Shown: positions 34,610 through 47,639 of the stretch, in pieces
How positions within the stretch are numbered: position 1 is the stretch's first letter
Layout of the letters: each line of letters opens with the position of its first letter
Assembly: GCF_963082655.1 (NCBI RefSeq)
Contig: NC_081552.1
Location: 496,001 to 560,000, forward strand
Direction of reading: 5' to 3'
Length of the DNA: 64,000 bases
Source: Stomoxys calcitrans
Lineage: Eukaryota; Arthropoda; Insecta; Diptera; Muscidae
The notes under the pieces: generated by a model
What the model saw: only the letters and a program-made list of their open reading frames with translations
What the model was told of the DNA's origin: nothing
Databases searched by the model: none
Program-made: the position numbers and the translations under genes

Positions 34610-35860
34610 ATTTTAATACTTAAGCCTATTTCATTGGCTTAAGTTTTTTATTAATGTGAAAAATACCAATTATTTATTTTTACTAAAACAAAAGAAAAAC
34701 GTTATTTTAATCCAAATCCAAATCGCAAAATTGCTTATATAATAATACAAAATCCTCTGTATTCAGCTTATTTGCCTATACTCAAAAGAATAAGTAAAAT
34801 AATATGTTCCTCTTGTGCAATCTAAATATTGGTAAACCCTGGATAGACTTTGCGATTTTTGCCTTAGGTTGTTGTGAAAAACATCAGACTTTAAGGTTTG
34901 TGCTAAAAGAATCCTATTCGTGTCTATGAATGGTATTAGGAAAAGTTACAGTCATTTTTTGTGCCAACACATTAAGATTTTTGTCCCATAATACATCTTC
35001 ATCGAGCATAAGATTTGTCAGTACTTTTGGAAGAGGAAGGTCTTCATAGAAGAATAGTACTTTATATATATTCTAACTGAAGCCCCAGATGACTATTTCA
35101 ATATCTGTCTCAAGCATAAGTACGTAATTCGGTGTAAAACGTGGTATATGTAGGATAATAGAGAAAAGCTCGGTTAAAAGAGGTAGCATTTCTAAGGCAC
35201 GGATAATAGAGGTAAACAACGGGTAATAGAGGTACAAAACCAAAAGCACAGCATGCCGGTTAAAAGGGGTAACCGGTTAATAGAGGCCCGGATAGTCGAG
35301 GTTCAACTGTATATCAAAATTCTTTGTAAAAAATGCATAAACATTTATTGTAAGGATGTGATTTAATTGTTCAAATGTGCAGCAATGCATTGTATGTCAC
35401 AATTTTACCAAAAGATTTCATAATCGTAATGAAATAGTGAACTTTTTTCGCATTCGCAGAGGCATGGCTAACCGATTTGCAACCGCAAAATGTTTGCGAT
35501 TTTCGATTAATATTCCATTAATTAAAGTTGAATTCGCAAAATTTTTGCGATTGCGGCTATCGGAACATACCTGATAGTAAATTTTTCTTAAGCGAAGATT
35601 AAGTGAAGATGTCTTTTGAGCAGAAAGAAGTTGGCTTTTTGTAAAAATTGTCTACAATGATTTTTTGGAATGTCTAAAAATTATATTTGCTTAATGTTTT
35701 CAGTTTGTTTGCGTAGAGATTTATGAGAATACAAAGCATTTGAAACCGATTGTCTAAATCAGGACAATACTATTTTGAAATAATATAACCAATTTTGTGA
35801 TTTAATTAATAGAAGCGCAAAAATTTTTTTTTAATATTCATGCAAATTGCTAATTTTGCC
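34610..35860. other. AT-rich DNA with a pogo/Tigger-like element end
   Basis: At about 35130-35309 the sequence reads GGTTAAAAGGGGTAACCGGT, TAATAGAGGCCCGGATAGTC and GAGGTTCAACTG followed by TA. This resembles the terminal repeat of pogo/Tigger-type elements (CAGTTGAACCTC...). The opposite end was not found. The remainder is unassigned. Confidence 0.35.
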
Positions 35861-36135
35861 CATGAACAATTTCCTAAGGAACAGGGGGAAACTTCTCACA
35901 TATCAATGAGTGCAGTCCGATTCAAGTTTTAGCTCAATGATAAGGGGCCTCCTTTTTATAGCCGAGTCCGAACGGCGTGCCGCAGTGCGACACCTCTTTG
36001 GAGAGAAGTTTTACATGTCATAGTACCTCACAAATATTGCCAGCATTAGGAGGGGAAAACCACCGCTGAACATTTTTACTAATGGTCTCGCCAGCATTCG
36101 AACCCTGGCGTTCAGCGTACGGTGGCCTCCAAGTA
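35855..36135 (-). repeat. tRNA-derived SINE, near full length
   Basis: In plus orientation: TGCCCATGAACAATTTCC, CACATATCAATGAGTGCAGT, CTTTTTATAGCCGAGTCCGA, CGGCGTGCCGCAGTGCGACA, AGGGGAAAACCACCGCTGAA, GGTCTCGCCAGCATTCGAAC and CGTACGGTGGCCTCC. About 20 bases including the A box are deleted from the head. Confidence 0.8.
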
Positions 36136-36497
36136 TTCATATTTAACAAAAATTTAAAGAGTCATCAAAGTACTAAGACTTATTAGCGGAAATGTTTAAT
36201 AAAGTAATCCAATAGCCCATAGCATCCTAAATTTTGCGAAAAATAATTTGGAAATATTTTGTCTAATTCACCGTTACAGAAGGATTTGAGATTTTTCCGA
36301 TTTGGAAAAAATTGAGTTGGGGCCACCCGAAATAAAATCCTGACTACGTCGGTGCTGCTTTCATACAACAAAATGTTGATTTTCGATTTGGTTTCGGGAT
36401 ACAATTTTAACAAACCTACGATTTAATCATTTTTGTAATAATTTCAAATAACCGCAGGCCAAATATCTGCTAAAATCATATGTATGCTTTGAAACAA

Positions 36498-37842
36498 AAC
36501 AAGTAAAAACGTGTTAGGTAAGGCCGTGCTGAACTTTGAATACCCACCACCATGGATATAATAGTCATCCTATTTTATAATAACTCCACTACTATATCCA
36601 TAGTTATGTATATCTAAATAGGGGCTGATCTCGATCATATTTTATTCATAAAAAGGTTGATTTTTTAGCTATTATCTTATTGGCAACACTGGTTAAAACA
36701 GCTCACGCACGTTCGTGTTTTGTTTCACTGCCAAACATCTTCAGTTTGTTCTATAATTTAACCATGAATCGTCTTACAAACGATAAATGCTTGCAAATTA
36801 TTGAAATTTATTATCAAAAAGCATGCTCTCTTACGGAAGTTCATCGCGCTCAAATTGTGTTCAGCGACGAAGCTCATTTTTGGCTCAATGGAGTGAAGAT
36901 CAGCCAGACGCATTGCAAGACCTACCAATCCATCCAGAGAAAGTCACAGTTTGGTGCGGTTTATGGGCTGGTGGCATCATTGGACCGTACTTCTCCGTAA
37001 GATGATGCGAATCGTAACGTAACTGTGAATGGCAAGCGCTACCGTGAGATGATATCCAACTTTTTTTGCCCAAAATGCAAGAGCTTGACTTGCATGACAA
37101 GTAGTTTCAGCAAGACGGTGCCACATGCCACACAGTACGTGTAACGATGAACTTTTTGAGACTTTTCTTTGAGACTTTTTCAAACATTAAATTATGTGGA
37201 CTATCGCATTGTTTTTTTAAACTTTCCTATAGCTCTTAAAAAATCACAAGTAACAGTTTCAGCGAAATTAGGCAATAAATCCGCTTTTTATGGGATTAGG
37301 ACCCTCAATTGGAAGATCGGTCTTTATGACAGCTATGTCTATATAGTCTGATCTGATACATATTTGGATCGGATATCGGGATGAACGAAATCGGGTAGTA
37401 ATTGCAGCTTTTTATGGCAGCTATATCTGAATATAGTCCGATCTGAACCACATTTGGGTCGCATGTCGGGAGGCTTAAAATAACTCACTGTTTCAAGTTT
37501 CAGCGAAATCGGGGAATAAATACAGCTTTTATGGGCTTCATTCCCTTTATCGGCAGATCGGTCTATATAGAAGCTGTATCCAAATATGGTCCGATTTGGC
37601 CCGTTCAAGAACTTAACCTGCGTGCAGCTCAATATCCAATTTTTTTTAGGCTGTAGAGTGATAACAAGAGACGGACGGACAGGCACACGGACATCGTCTT
37701 AGAATTTTAAATCGTCTTAGAATTTTACGACGATCCGAAATATGTATATATGTACTTTGTAAGATCGGAAATGGATAATTCGATGTGTTGCAAACGGACT
37801 GACTAAATGGATATACCCATTATCCTATGGTGGTGGGTATAG
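36498..37842 (-). repeat. Family A element interrupted by a mariner-like copy
   Basis: The left part (36498-36649) begins CAAGTAAAAACGTGTTAGGT. It carries TACCCACCACCAT at 36541-36553, whose exact inverse ATGGTGGTGGGTA sits at 37827-37839. The right part resumes at about 37251 with AGTTTCAGCGAAATTAGGCA and includes the tract GACGGACGGACAGGCACACG. The mariner-like element lies between, so it inserted after family A was in place. Confidence 0.75.
36650..37250 (+). mobile_element. Internally deleted mariner-superfamily copy
   Basis: The N-terminus MNRLTNDKCLQIIEIYYQ (36764) joins by deletion to IVFSDEAHFWLNGVKIS, the first catalytic block (D in SDEA). The remaining conserved block around PEKVTVWCGLWAGGIIGPYF is in another frame, and the C-terminus after CHTQ is lost. 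The ends GTTGATTTTTTAGCTATTAT and (reverse of the right end) TTGTGATTTTTTAAGAGCTA look like diverged terminal inverted repeats. Same family as 2898-3745. Confidence 0.7.
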
Positions 37843-37989
37843 AAAGAAACAATGATCGTTTAAATGTTAAAAAAATTTGAATGTTTCCTTCAAAAGTATA
37901 AGGTGTTTAATATAAAAAAAAGCAGATAATGTTTGCTGATATCGACAAACTTATGTATTTGGGTATACGTACACTGATGGGAAAAAGAT

Positions 37990-38880
37990 GGTACTTTGAC
38001 AATACCAGCTGGTTTTATACAAGGGTACCACTGATGTGGTACATGGTATTACAACATAAGAATTTGTTTGTAAGGTCTCAATTTCCATCCGATAGTTTTC
38101 AAGTTTGGCACAAGCATTTTCTTGGACCTAGAGACGAAGCCTATTAAAATTGGAAAAAGTCGGTTCAGATTTGGATATAGCTCCCATATATTTGTTCGTT
38201 CGATTTGGACTAAAATTGCAAATATATCGTTATTTGTAAACCGATTCTCACGAAATTTTGCACGAGTAATTCTCTACTAAGTCTCGGCATTATTAGTGCA
38301 TTTCATAGAAATCGATTCAGATTTAGACGTAGCTCCCATACATATGTTCGTCCAAATTGACTAAAATAGCAATTACATAGTAATTTGTAAACCGATTTGG
38401 ACTTGTATTGCAATAATTTGGTCATTTGTTAACCGATTCACACGAAAATTGGCACAAAGGTTTCCCTTATGACTCCCGGCATTGCTGTTGAATTTATTAG
38501 AAATCGGTTTAGATTTATGCATAGCTCCCTCATATATTTTCGTCCGATTTTGAATAATAATCAATAATTTAGTAATTTGTTAACACATCTTCACAAAATT
38601 TGGCACCAAGGTTTCTCTTTTAACCCTTCTGATGACTGATGAATTTAACAGAAATTTGTTCAGTTTTAGATATAGCTCCCATATATATGCATCTCCCGAT
38701 GTTCACTTTTAAGGCCTTTGCTAACCCATTTACCAATCGATATTCTCAAAAAATCAAATTTAAACAAATTTTAAATTCGACGACCTAGTCGGCACATCCA
38801 ATTTTGGGCAGGGTGTCAAAAGGTCGACTTCGCCCTTCTTTAGCCCATCCTTACTTTTCTGTCTTGTCAAAATGATATGG
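37990..38880 (+). repeat. Family B element, about 0.9 kb
   Basis: The 5' end CACTGATGTGGTACATGGTA is followed by CTAGAGACGAAGCCTATTAA and units marked by TAGCTCCCATATATTTG, TAGCTCCCATACATATG and others. The end reads AAGGTCGACTTCGCCCTTCT and CCATCCTTACTTTTC. A repeat D fragment (AGATAATGTTTGCTGATATC) precedes it. Confidence 0.7.
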
Positions 38881-38959
38881 ATAAAGGGGTATTACCTGTT
38901 TATATTTCTGGGTCATAAAAATATGACATTAACGAGTCTTGATGACTTTAATTATCACA

Positions 38960-39130
38960 CCCGCAATCGTCGAATGGTAAGGCACCTGATAAATCGTGTT
39001 CACAGTCATTAAGGTATTGTCATGGTGTGGGGAGCCATTACGTTTTCTGGAGCAGTTGAGCTCTATTTCTGACATCAAGGGACTCTAAAGAAGGACTTTT
39101 TCTGACTCAAAAACATTTTCGGTTGGAAAT
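38960..39130 (+). mobile_element. Tc1-like transposase fragment
   Basis: The frame reads GIVMVWGAITFSGAVELYF followed by HQGTLKKDF. This is the central block (VMVWG) of Tc1-superfamily transposases. Nothing else of the element is recognisable. 39130-39680 is unassigned AT-rich DNA. Confidence 0.5.
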
Positions 39131-39681
39131 TTCGGTACGAAAATGTATCTTTGCATAAGGCTTTAGTCAAAATGTTGAGATCATGAAGATACAATATAGG
39201 GTTGTAGGCACGTACATTTTTCAAGTCGGAAAAAATTCCTCTTTAAAAAAAAAACTAAATCTTTGAGGGATAAAAACAATTCCTGTTCAGCATAAAAGCC
39301 GATTTTCTAAGGAAGTTACCAAATTTTTTATCAATCAGGATAAACCGGATAAAGGTATTATTTAGGGAGTATGTTGAAAAAACTTCGTTCTTAATTTAGT
39401 ATACTATATTAATAATAACTATATAACTTTAACTTTCATGTCTATACCAATTTGAATTAGGATGTTCTATTCAAATGACTCAAATATTTTAGTTGAATTA
39501 TGACTGTTTTTGGTGTATTATCCTAACATATATAAAAGTTTACAGGTTTTAAATATTTTATTTTGAAATTCGACATGTTTTTGTACTTTGTTCTACAATT
39601 TTGAGAAAAAAAAATAGTATTTAGTGTATGTTCTATTCAATTGAGTGGCAGTGCATATACTTTAAGGTTTATAATTTGGTT

Positions 39682-40297
39682 TTTATACCCTCCACCATAG
39701 GATGGGGGTATACTAATTTCGTCACTCTGTTTGTAGCTTCTCGAAATATTCGTCTCACACCCCATAAAGTATATATATTCTTGATCGTCATGACATTTTA
39801 TGTCGATCTATCCATGTCCGTCCGTCTGTCTGTCGAAAGCACGCTAACTTTCGAAGAAATAAAGCTAGCCGCTTGAAAGTTTGCACAAAGACTTCTTATC
39901 GGTTGGGATTGTAAATGGGCCATATCGGTTAATGTTTTGATATAGCTGCCATATAAACCGATCTTGGGTCTTGACTTCTTCAGCCAATGGAGGGCGCAAT
40001 TTTAGTCCGAATTGGCTGAAATCTTGCAACTTCCAACTGCCATATAAACCGATCTTGAATCTTCTTGAGCCACTAGAGGACGCAATTCTTATCTCGAACA
40101 TTCATTTCATTGTGGTTCGAATCTGACCATAACTTGACATAGCTCCAATAGCATAGCAATTATTCTCTTTTATTCCTTCCTTTACTTTGTTTGTCTAAAA
40201 ACAGACACCGTGAAAAGAACTCGACAAATGCGATGCTATGGTGGAGGGTATATAAGATTCGGCCCGGCCGAACTTAGCACGCTTTTACTTGTTTCTC
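39682..40297 (+). mobile_element. Family A element, complete but short (0.62 kb)
   Basis: It carries the same perfect subterminal inverted pair as 24274-25930: TATACCCTCCACCAT at 39684-39698 and ATGGTGGAGGGTATA at 40238-40252. The hairpin TTCGGCCCGGCCGAA and the tail TTTTACTTGTT follow. It has a short GTCC/GTCT tract and only about two internal units, which shows that unit number varies between copies with intact ends. Confidence 0.85.
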
Positions 40298-40479
40298 TTC
40301 ATTGCGATTGTATCAGGTGTTGCTTTATTAACTTATTCCATCTCGATTTATTGAGGGCATTTATCACTTCTTAGGGCATCGAATTACAAGCTTTGGGTAG
40401 TTGAAATTTGGCCAAATTTTCGTTTTACAAATATAAGATACTAATTAGTAATAAGCCTAAAATCTATATCTTCTATCAG

Positions 40480-41290
40480 ATTACAAATCTAGTTCCTATG
40501 GGCTCCCCAGGCGATAATTCGTATCAAAAATATAGGTCCCATTTTGAAAGTAAGTATATTACACGGAAAGTTGCACATATCCAGAAGCAGTAGTACAGGC
40601 ATAACGTTTAAATGAAGGTCAATTAAAGTGATGAAATGAAATGGAAAATCTGATATTTTGGTTTTTGGAAATAATTGGTAATTTTCAAACGAAAAGTTCC
40701 AGCATCGGGCAATACGCACAATAAAAGACCTCTCATACAAAAATCACGGTATCATAATCTGGGTATTTCGAGTCGATTGAGAGAAGGTTAATGAATCGCG
40801 TGAATAAAGTGGCACACCACATCGAATAATCTTGTAATACAAAAGTCCATTAGTACGATTGATGTAGTTCTCAAAGCAAACACCCAGAAGTTGATTTAAA
40901 AGTTTTCCTACGCCTGCGAACAGTAAATACAAACCGAACAATAGTAATCATAATACGCTTTTATATCTGGATATTGTCCATTACAGCACCCGATAAAACC
41001 TCCAGACCATATCTAGTAGAAGGTAAAAGTAAAGCATGCGCCAATCGTCTTCTAACCGAAAGTGGCAAATAGATATTGGTGGAATATATTCTGCGCAAAA
41101 CGTAATTCACCCCACTACGAAAAAAGTCAACATGAGCTACAAAATTCAGTTTCCTATAGAGACACACTCCAAGGCATTTAAGCTTATTGACCAAATGAAC
41201 TCTATTATCTCCCAACATAAGGGGAAAATCAAAGCGACGCTTTAGACTTTAGGGCATTGTTCTTTAACGCATTGGTTCTAGTCGAAGAAA
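40480..41290 (-). mobile_element. LINE RT C-terminal remnant (jockey/CR1 type)
   Basis: Minus-strand frames read LVNKLKCLGVCLYRKLNFVA, RRRLAHALLLPSTRYGLEVL and, further 3', INRTNGLLYYKIIRCG and VRIARCWNFSF, the 'R-x-x-R-x-WN' terminal block of CR1/jockey-type ORF2. Frame shifts separate the blocks. The catalytic RT core is not present. Confidence 0.7.
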
Positions 41291-41759
41291 ATCACGATGA
41301 CCACTGAAGAGGAAGGAGCATTTAGAATTGTAGATAAGTAGATGTTTTTTAACATTTAAAATATTGAGTTATTTGGCCAAGACTTGTAAATTCTGTTGTT
41401 GATTGGCATTGAGTTGCCGTGGTTTCAAAAGTCTATTTTGGATTTGTTGCGAAATTTTGCAGTAAGGTCCACACCCGAAAGATGAGATGAGATTCTACCC
41501 GCAACGAGTTTACCTTAAGTAGCAAATGCCGTAAATTGAAATGTCAAAGCGGTTTCAGAAATAAACTTTGTGTTACAACTTATCTTCTTCAAATGTGTTT
41601 TATATTTGTATTTTCATCACTATAACATTGTTTTGTTGCTTATGTGTGGAATATCGGATCAAACAGAACATAGTTTAAAGATTTTATAAACCCTTTGACA
41701 TTTAGACTTACTGCAAAATCAAAACAAAAGTAAAAAAATGTACTCAGCTAATCGCTTGA

Positions 41760-41960
41760 CCTCACCTTATAAGTGCATTCTGTTACAGCACAATTTGTCA
41801 ACGATTACTCCGAGGTACGTACTACAACCCATTGCTTTGACAATTGTGCCGCAATCATCATCATCGTGGGAAATTAGATTTTTATGAACACAATCATTGC
41901 TGTGAAATTTTATATTAATCCCGTTGTCGAAGGCGAATTTCACATTTCGTGGTATTCTGT
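41760..41960 (-). mobile_element. Second LINE RT fragment
   Basis: The minus-strand frame reads FHSNDCVHKNL, ISHDDDDCGTIVKAMGC and STYLGVIVDKLC. This matches the RT segment before the thumb (YLG-x-x-xD) of jockey-type LINEs. It covers a part homologous to LKCLGVCLYRKLN at 41160, so it comes from a separate insertion. Confidence 0.5.
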
Positions 41961-41999
41961 AAAGTTATTACCTTAAGGTTGGTACTATATTCGGTTTTC

Positions 42000-43375
42000 G
42001 CGGTAAAACTCCATATAAAAAAAGAAGCGGAAAATATTGATGGAAAGTGTTCGTTTCGCTAGAACTTTTCATCTGGGGAAAATTTACATTTCACGACGCC
42101 CTAAAAGAGCACAACCACAGTCGCTGCGCAGCAAACCGTTTTCTTACGGAAAAGAAACGCCATCGCTAAACTTCTAATTGTAACTACATAAGTGTTTGTT
42201 AGTGCTGGTGATCTTGCTCCCATGTACTTACTTGGGATGGAAAACAATTTAGTTTATGTGGATGCATAAATATGACAGAATTTGTATATAAATATAATTC
42301 TAAAATAAATAAAAAAAAATGTTTCTTTCTTAACAAGCTATTGCAATAAATCTGTACGAAGTAATAACGATTGCGAAAATAGGGTTGTGGTTATGGTTTT
42401 GCAATTACAACAACATTATTTTGAAATAAGTGGAAGATGGAAAGTTGTGCTTATTTAACTTATACCAATGAAAATACTACAATTTACAAAGAGAGAGATT
42501 TTTACGACAAACAAAATACTTTTATCACGAAATTTTGCTTTTATTGTAACCGCGTAACGTTTCGCTTCAACATATCAAACGATAGCCATAAACGTATGGC
42601 GAAACAATTAAACAACAACACGCATAAACAAATTTGTGTGCGTGTGTGTATATGTGTGCGTACATGAGCATAGTATATGGGAGAAAGAATGTAACAAAAA
42701 AGAGAATGCAAACATAAATCTGGCATCCTAATACCGTCAAACCTGGCCGGCTGTTAACAGCTGTTCGCGTGAGACCACCCTGTTAAATCCGCCTTGCCAT
42801 TAACATAACATCATTACTTTATTTATCTTAAACCCTTTTGCAGCTTCGTTTACGGTGAAAGGACCTTCCTTTTGTTATAAAACCAAAAACTGTTTAATTG
42901 CAAAAGTGCTTCGATAGCCGCAAACGATTATTCGTGTACTGGACCAATTCTCTTGAGGCCCTCCTACTAGAGAGAAACTATGAGTATTTGAGCATATAGG
43001 CATTACGTACATCTTGTGTACGTACTCACTACGTAGCACGTACACAAGAAAATAATCCCAAGCAGATACATAGGCTTGCAAATAAATGGAGTTGTGTGCT
43101 TGTCTCTGCTAATAGACACTTTCTCACACACAAGTGGTTAACTCGGAAAGTGACAATTTTTTAAGGTTTTGGTAAACAAATTCTGGTATGTCCAATGGCA
43201 AGGTACATGAAAACACAACAAGAATTTCTAAGGTACATACATTGTTTGGTAACGCTTGCGCGACAAAGAAATATCCGTCACACAATAGGTATTTAAATGT
43301 GCGAAAACAACAACGACTATTTTCTGTTTTATTTATAGCATAACGAATACAGCAGGTGCAATGGGAGGCAACAAT
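42000..43375. other. Intergenic, no recognised gene
   Basis: Contains a TGTG-rich run near 42636-42662 and a 12-bp perfect inverted repeat, TCTTGTGTACGT with ACGTACACAAGA, around 43012-43049. No domain-bearing ORF. Confidence 0.3.
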
Positions 43376-43379
43376 CACC

Positions 43380-46055
43380 TGGTATCCATTTACCGCATCT
43401 GCTACCGTGTCTACATGAATGTTGTCTAGTCACGTTTGATATACCGCTTGATCTAGAGGTTCTCTCTTGTAGCGCTGAACCTTACGCTCTAGATCATGTA
43501 TATCTACCTTAAGGCTTCTGGCGGCGGATATCTATCCACAAGAGTATCCAAATCCAAAAGGTATTGCTTAGACAGCATGTGGTTATGTCTTCGCACTGGT
43601 AGGATCTTTGTCTCCTGATGGAGGTGGTCGACATGAGAACTGAGGAGACAGCCCGTCGCAGTTCGAAGGGCGTCATACTGACAGATCAGAATATTATTCC
43701 ACAGCGGGCCACAAAGCTGACACACTGCCGTTGCATAACTTACCACAGACCGGCCAATTGCTTTGTACGTAGTCAACAAGGTTTCTTTGTCTGCACCCCA
43801 AGTGCTGTCAGCAAATGACTTGAGGACCTGGTTTCTACTTTTGACTTTATCGCAAATTGCTGTCAAATGTGACTCCAAGTATTATGGGACAGTTAATGAT
43901 CGGAATCATTTCTCAATCGACCATAATAGTCAGCTCAGTGTTCACCTCACGCGTATTTGTAGTGAACAATGTGGTTGAAGATTTGGTTTCATATATCTTC
44001 AGATTTCTTGCAGCGAAATATGAGGCACGTTCGTTGAGGTACACGTTAAATCTATCGCAGATGTCAACGCATATGATGTCTGGAGGGGGTGTAATGGAGG
44101 ATAGGTAGAGGTTAAACAGTGCCGGAGATACCACCCCACCTTGAGGAACTCCCTGTTTCACTCTACGATGCTTCGACTTTTATCCCTAAATTCCACAAAT
44201 GACTGGCGACAACACAGATAATTCGCGACCCAGCGTTTAAGGCCTGGCTGGAGGGAAGTGTTGGCGATGTCCTCAAATAATTTGGCATGACTGCACGAGG
44301 ACCGTCCTATCACATGGCCTGGGCTGATTGAAACTACGGCAAATATGTGCGGTGATGGCATGCAAAGCTGTTGTTATGCTATGCAGTATTCGAAATGTTG
44401 ATGCTCGACGAATGGAAGTTCTCCTACGAGGCTCAGGAGGATAAATGCCTCAAGCGTCATTGCTACTGGTGAGAGAAGGTCTGTACGACTCCCCCAAACT
44501 CTGGTCCTTTCCACTGTGTCCATTTTCCAGACATCGAGAACTATAAGACTGTTCAAAGAGAGGTTAAGGACAGTAGTAAGGTACTCAACTCTAGGTAAAT
44601 CCAGATTCTTCAACATCAATGTAGAGATTCCGTCGGGGCCCAACGCCTTGGATGATTTGGCGCCACGGATGACATTCGTAACTTCGCCCACGGTAAATTG
44701 TGATGGCTGTCCATCGGCTCGGAGACCACGGATACGCCGAATGGTTCTTCTCCTTTAACTGTCACTCTCGGGATGCACAATAAATTGACGGTTGAACAAC
44801 CTGGCGCATCTCTTCGGATCAGTCACGGTTACTACGCCAAAAGTGGCTGACGTCCTGTCATCCCGTCTACCGAGGTTCGAGAGTGACTTAATAGTAGACC
44901 ACAGCTTGCCTTAACCAGTGCCTAAGTTACATTGCTCCAAGTGTTCCAGCCATAAATTCCGCTTATGTTCGTTGACTACCCTGTTTATTTCCAGATTCAG
45001 CTCGCTGATTCTGGCGTTAGTGGGGTCCATACAACGAATCTCATCACGGTCGTCGATGGTGAGAATTATGGGGAGATGGTTTGACTCCAAAGAGATGGCG
45101 GCTTGCCAGGATACGTCACACAGGAGATCAGAGGATGCAATGGAAATGTCTGGCGAGCAGCTACACCTCCTCGTAATCCTAGTGGGGGCATTCTCTTTCA
45201 CCGTGCAGAATGTGGACCCTTCAATCTGTTCTGCCAAAGCTATGCCACGCTGGTCGTTACCATGAAGTGTGGTGCGCATTGATGTCCCCTATAACCAGAC
45301 AATTATGGCCAAATAGTAACCCACTTATGTCGGAGTTGTAAGCTTGGCCATTAATTGGGACACAGCTACCAACCGGCGGTATGTACACGTTGTATAGCTC
45401 TATCTCGGCAGTACTGGACCTGACTGATATCCCTGACTGATGCACTCCATGCAGGGGTCACTAGCGATGGGTCTATATTGCACAGAATGGTATATCACGT
45501 AGGCCTATCCCCCATCCCATTCCTAGATGAAATCCACAATCCCATCGATTTTGCCACGGAGTCCGTTGCAGTTTAGCTGCAAAAACGATACATTTCCCGG
45601 CACTGGCTTGGCAATATTTGGGCTGGGACGCTGCCGTTGCATATATTGTCGCACGGGAGAGGTCGGGGGGTCACATAGTTCGACAACGAGGACGCAGAAG
45701 GTGACGACAACGACGCTTGTGACCCACTGCTGGCTATGTTCGCACAGCACCTTGCGATATATCCAGTATGATTATACTCCCGTAGTGAAGTGCGGCCGGA
45801 GCAAGATCGGAAATGTACCCACTCCATGCACCGGTTACACCTCACCGACACCGACCGATGATGGAGGCGGTTCTGGCAAACCGAACAGAACAAGGGTGCG
45901 GAGTTCTTTTCACTCCCTGTATAGAAGCGTGCGGAGAAGGCACTCCGGGGTGTGCCTCTCCCATGACGAAAAAAGACGAACACGTACACTGAGGCAGCAG
46001 CCCTTGCCGATGAAGGGTTCCATCGGGTCAATCCGGTGCGTACAACCGGCTTAAT
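43380..46055 (-). mobile_element. LINE with PHD-like finger, endonuclease and RT, decayed
   Basis: Reading the minus strand, a Cys/His cluster near 45886-45740 (CSVCQNR, CNRCMEWVHFRSC, then ARCC) looks like a PHD finger. An apurinic-type endonuclease begins with LQLNCNGLRGKIDGI (about 45590) and keeps CLVIGDINAHHTSW and SNHLPIILTID. RT blocks follow: KALGPDGISTLMLKNL, then KQGVPQGGVVSPALFNLYL. Between that block and DRFNVYLNERASYF about 20 residues are missing, including the expected catalytic YADD box. The C-terminal part at 43878-43504 includes LRTATGCLLSSHVDHLHQ and KILPVRRHNHMLSKQYLL. Many stops and frame shifts make it a pseudo-element. It is jockey-like in organisation; the clade should be confirmed by alignment. 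Confidence 0.85.
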
Positions 46056-46069
46056 GGGTCTATCTTACA

Positions 46070-46140
46070 AGCAAATGCGCTAAGCTATAGTACCACAGAA
46101 GTGGTGTAAGGTATAAAGACGCCGCCAGTGGTTTCAAGCG
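46070..46140 (+). repeat. Family B 5' end fragment
   Basis: CTATAGTACCACAGAAGTGG and TGTAAGGTATAAAGACG match the start of family B and then diverge. Confidence 0.4.
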
Positions 46141-46329
46141 TTGCCACTTAAATTATTTTTTGACATTTTCCTTACCGCAAACAGAGTACTACTTTTTCGC
46201 CTATTTTCCTCCAGTGTTCGGCCCATATTTTTATATGGAATTTGACAGCATTCCGCTAGAAGAGCTGAACAGAAACAAATTTCGGTTGAAAATTGTAGTA
46301 ACTAAGTCCATATACACATAAGACGAATT

Positions 46330-47635
46330 TCTGATTCAAACTATACATTTTATCACTGCCACAGTAGTGGAGCAGGGTACAGTTTGTGTTTTTATAATAA
46401 TTTCGATGTAAATGTGTACTTAGTTTACCAATTTCATGCTAGGGCCTAAAATACTCAAGTGGATTCCTTAGAAAGCTCTACATCGACGTTTCGTTAAGTG
46501 TTCCCCATAATATTTCGCTATTCGCAAAAAAAAATCTCCTTTGCAACATTGAGCGGTCTACTATACATATGTAAATACCTACATGTATAGGTACAACAAA
46601 TGGGTCTTATCCCAATCTAATCGCGCCCTTAACTCTTAAGTGCATAGTTTTACAACTATTTACAAAATGCCAGAATGAATTTGTTTATGACCTGCTAATA
46701 TAACTATGAGTGCAAGATTGCGAATAGAAAAAGGCACACTTTTCCGAGAAAATATGGTGATTTCCAATTTTAGAGACATTTGCCTGTTGCCAGTGAGAAA
46801 AGACAAGTCAATAAAAACGTACTTAGGTAGCTGTTGTAGTAGTAGCAGGGTGACAACTTTTAATTACTATTCCAAATAAAGCATAAAAAGTCATAAAATA
46901 ATAAAAACTAAGTCGCTTTTTGTTGTGACAAACTATTTGTAATTAGGGGGCGAGGGAAGAAAGGAGAAAACCCAGGTACAAATGAACAATAGCAAAAACC
47001 AGAAAAACCGGGCGCCATAAAACTGCACATTGGCTTTGTCCTTTTTGCTTTGTGGACAACAAACCTTCCCAGAAAATAATTGCAATGACTTTATAATGAT
47101 AGCGTCATAGGTAATTGGAATTGCTATACCATCCAAAAAGATTAGACACCGTTTTTGTGACATGGAAGCACATCAGCGACACAATTGTAAACATACTACA
47201 TATTCCTTTCCTTTTCCATTCAGAAACACGAAGAAACTTTGCGCTCTCAAATCAAATAAAACGGGTACGATTATCGCCAATAAGGGTCATCTTGCGGTTG
47301 ATATTGAAACTTTTTAATTTCGTAGCCAACTATCCCCTAGACGATTCCTGACATGAAATACGAAATTGAAGTTGACACAACAGTGATGAGCTTAAAATCT
47401 GGCTCGACACAAGGCTAGCTACGGATTGTTAAGATCAAGGCGCAAGGCGTTTTTAATAAGGTGGCCGCTTCTGCGAATTGATACAACAAAGCATCTTTTT
47501 TGGGAACTTGATATGTCAAAATTTGCAAACAGGGCGAAGAGAATTCGATTCGCCCTGTCATTTAAAATTTTCGACAAATTGGTTTCGACCAATCAGAGCT
47601 AGAAGAAAGAAGTTGATTGATTTTTTAGTGTGAAG
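46330..47635. other. Intergenic, low in recognised repeats
   Basis: ORFs are short and without domains. No RNA gene or clear mobile element was recognised. Confidence 0.3.
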
Positions 47636-47639
47636 AAAA

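Noticed and set aside
42636..42662. TGTG-rich run as a possible regulatory element
   Set aside because: Simple-sequence repeats of this kind occur throughout the window (also 7003-7025, 16699-16719 and 21968-21985).
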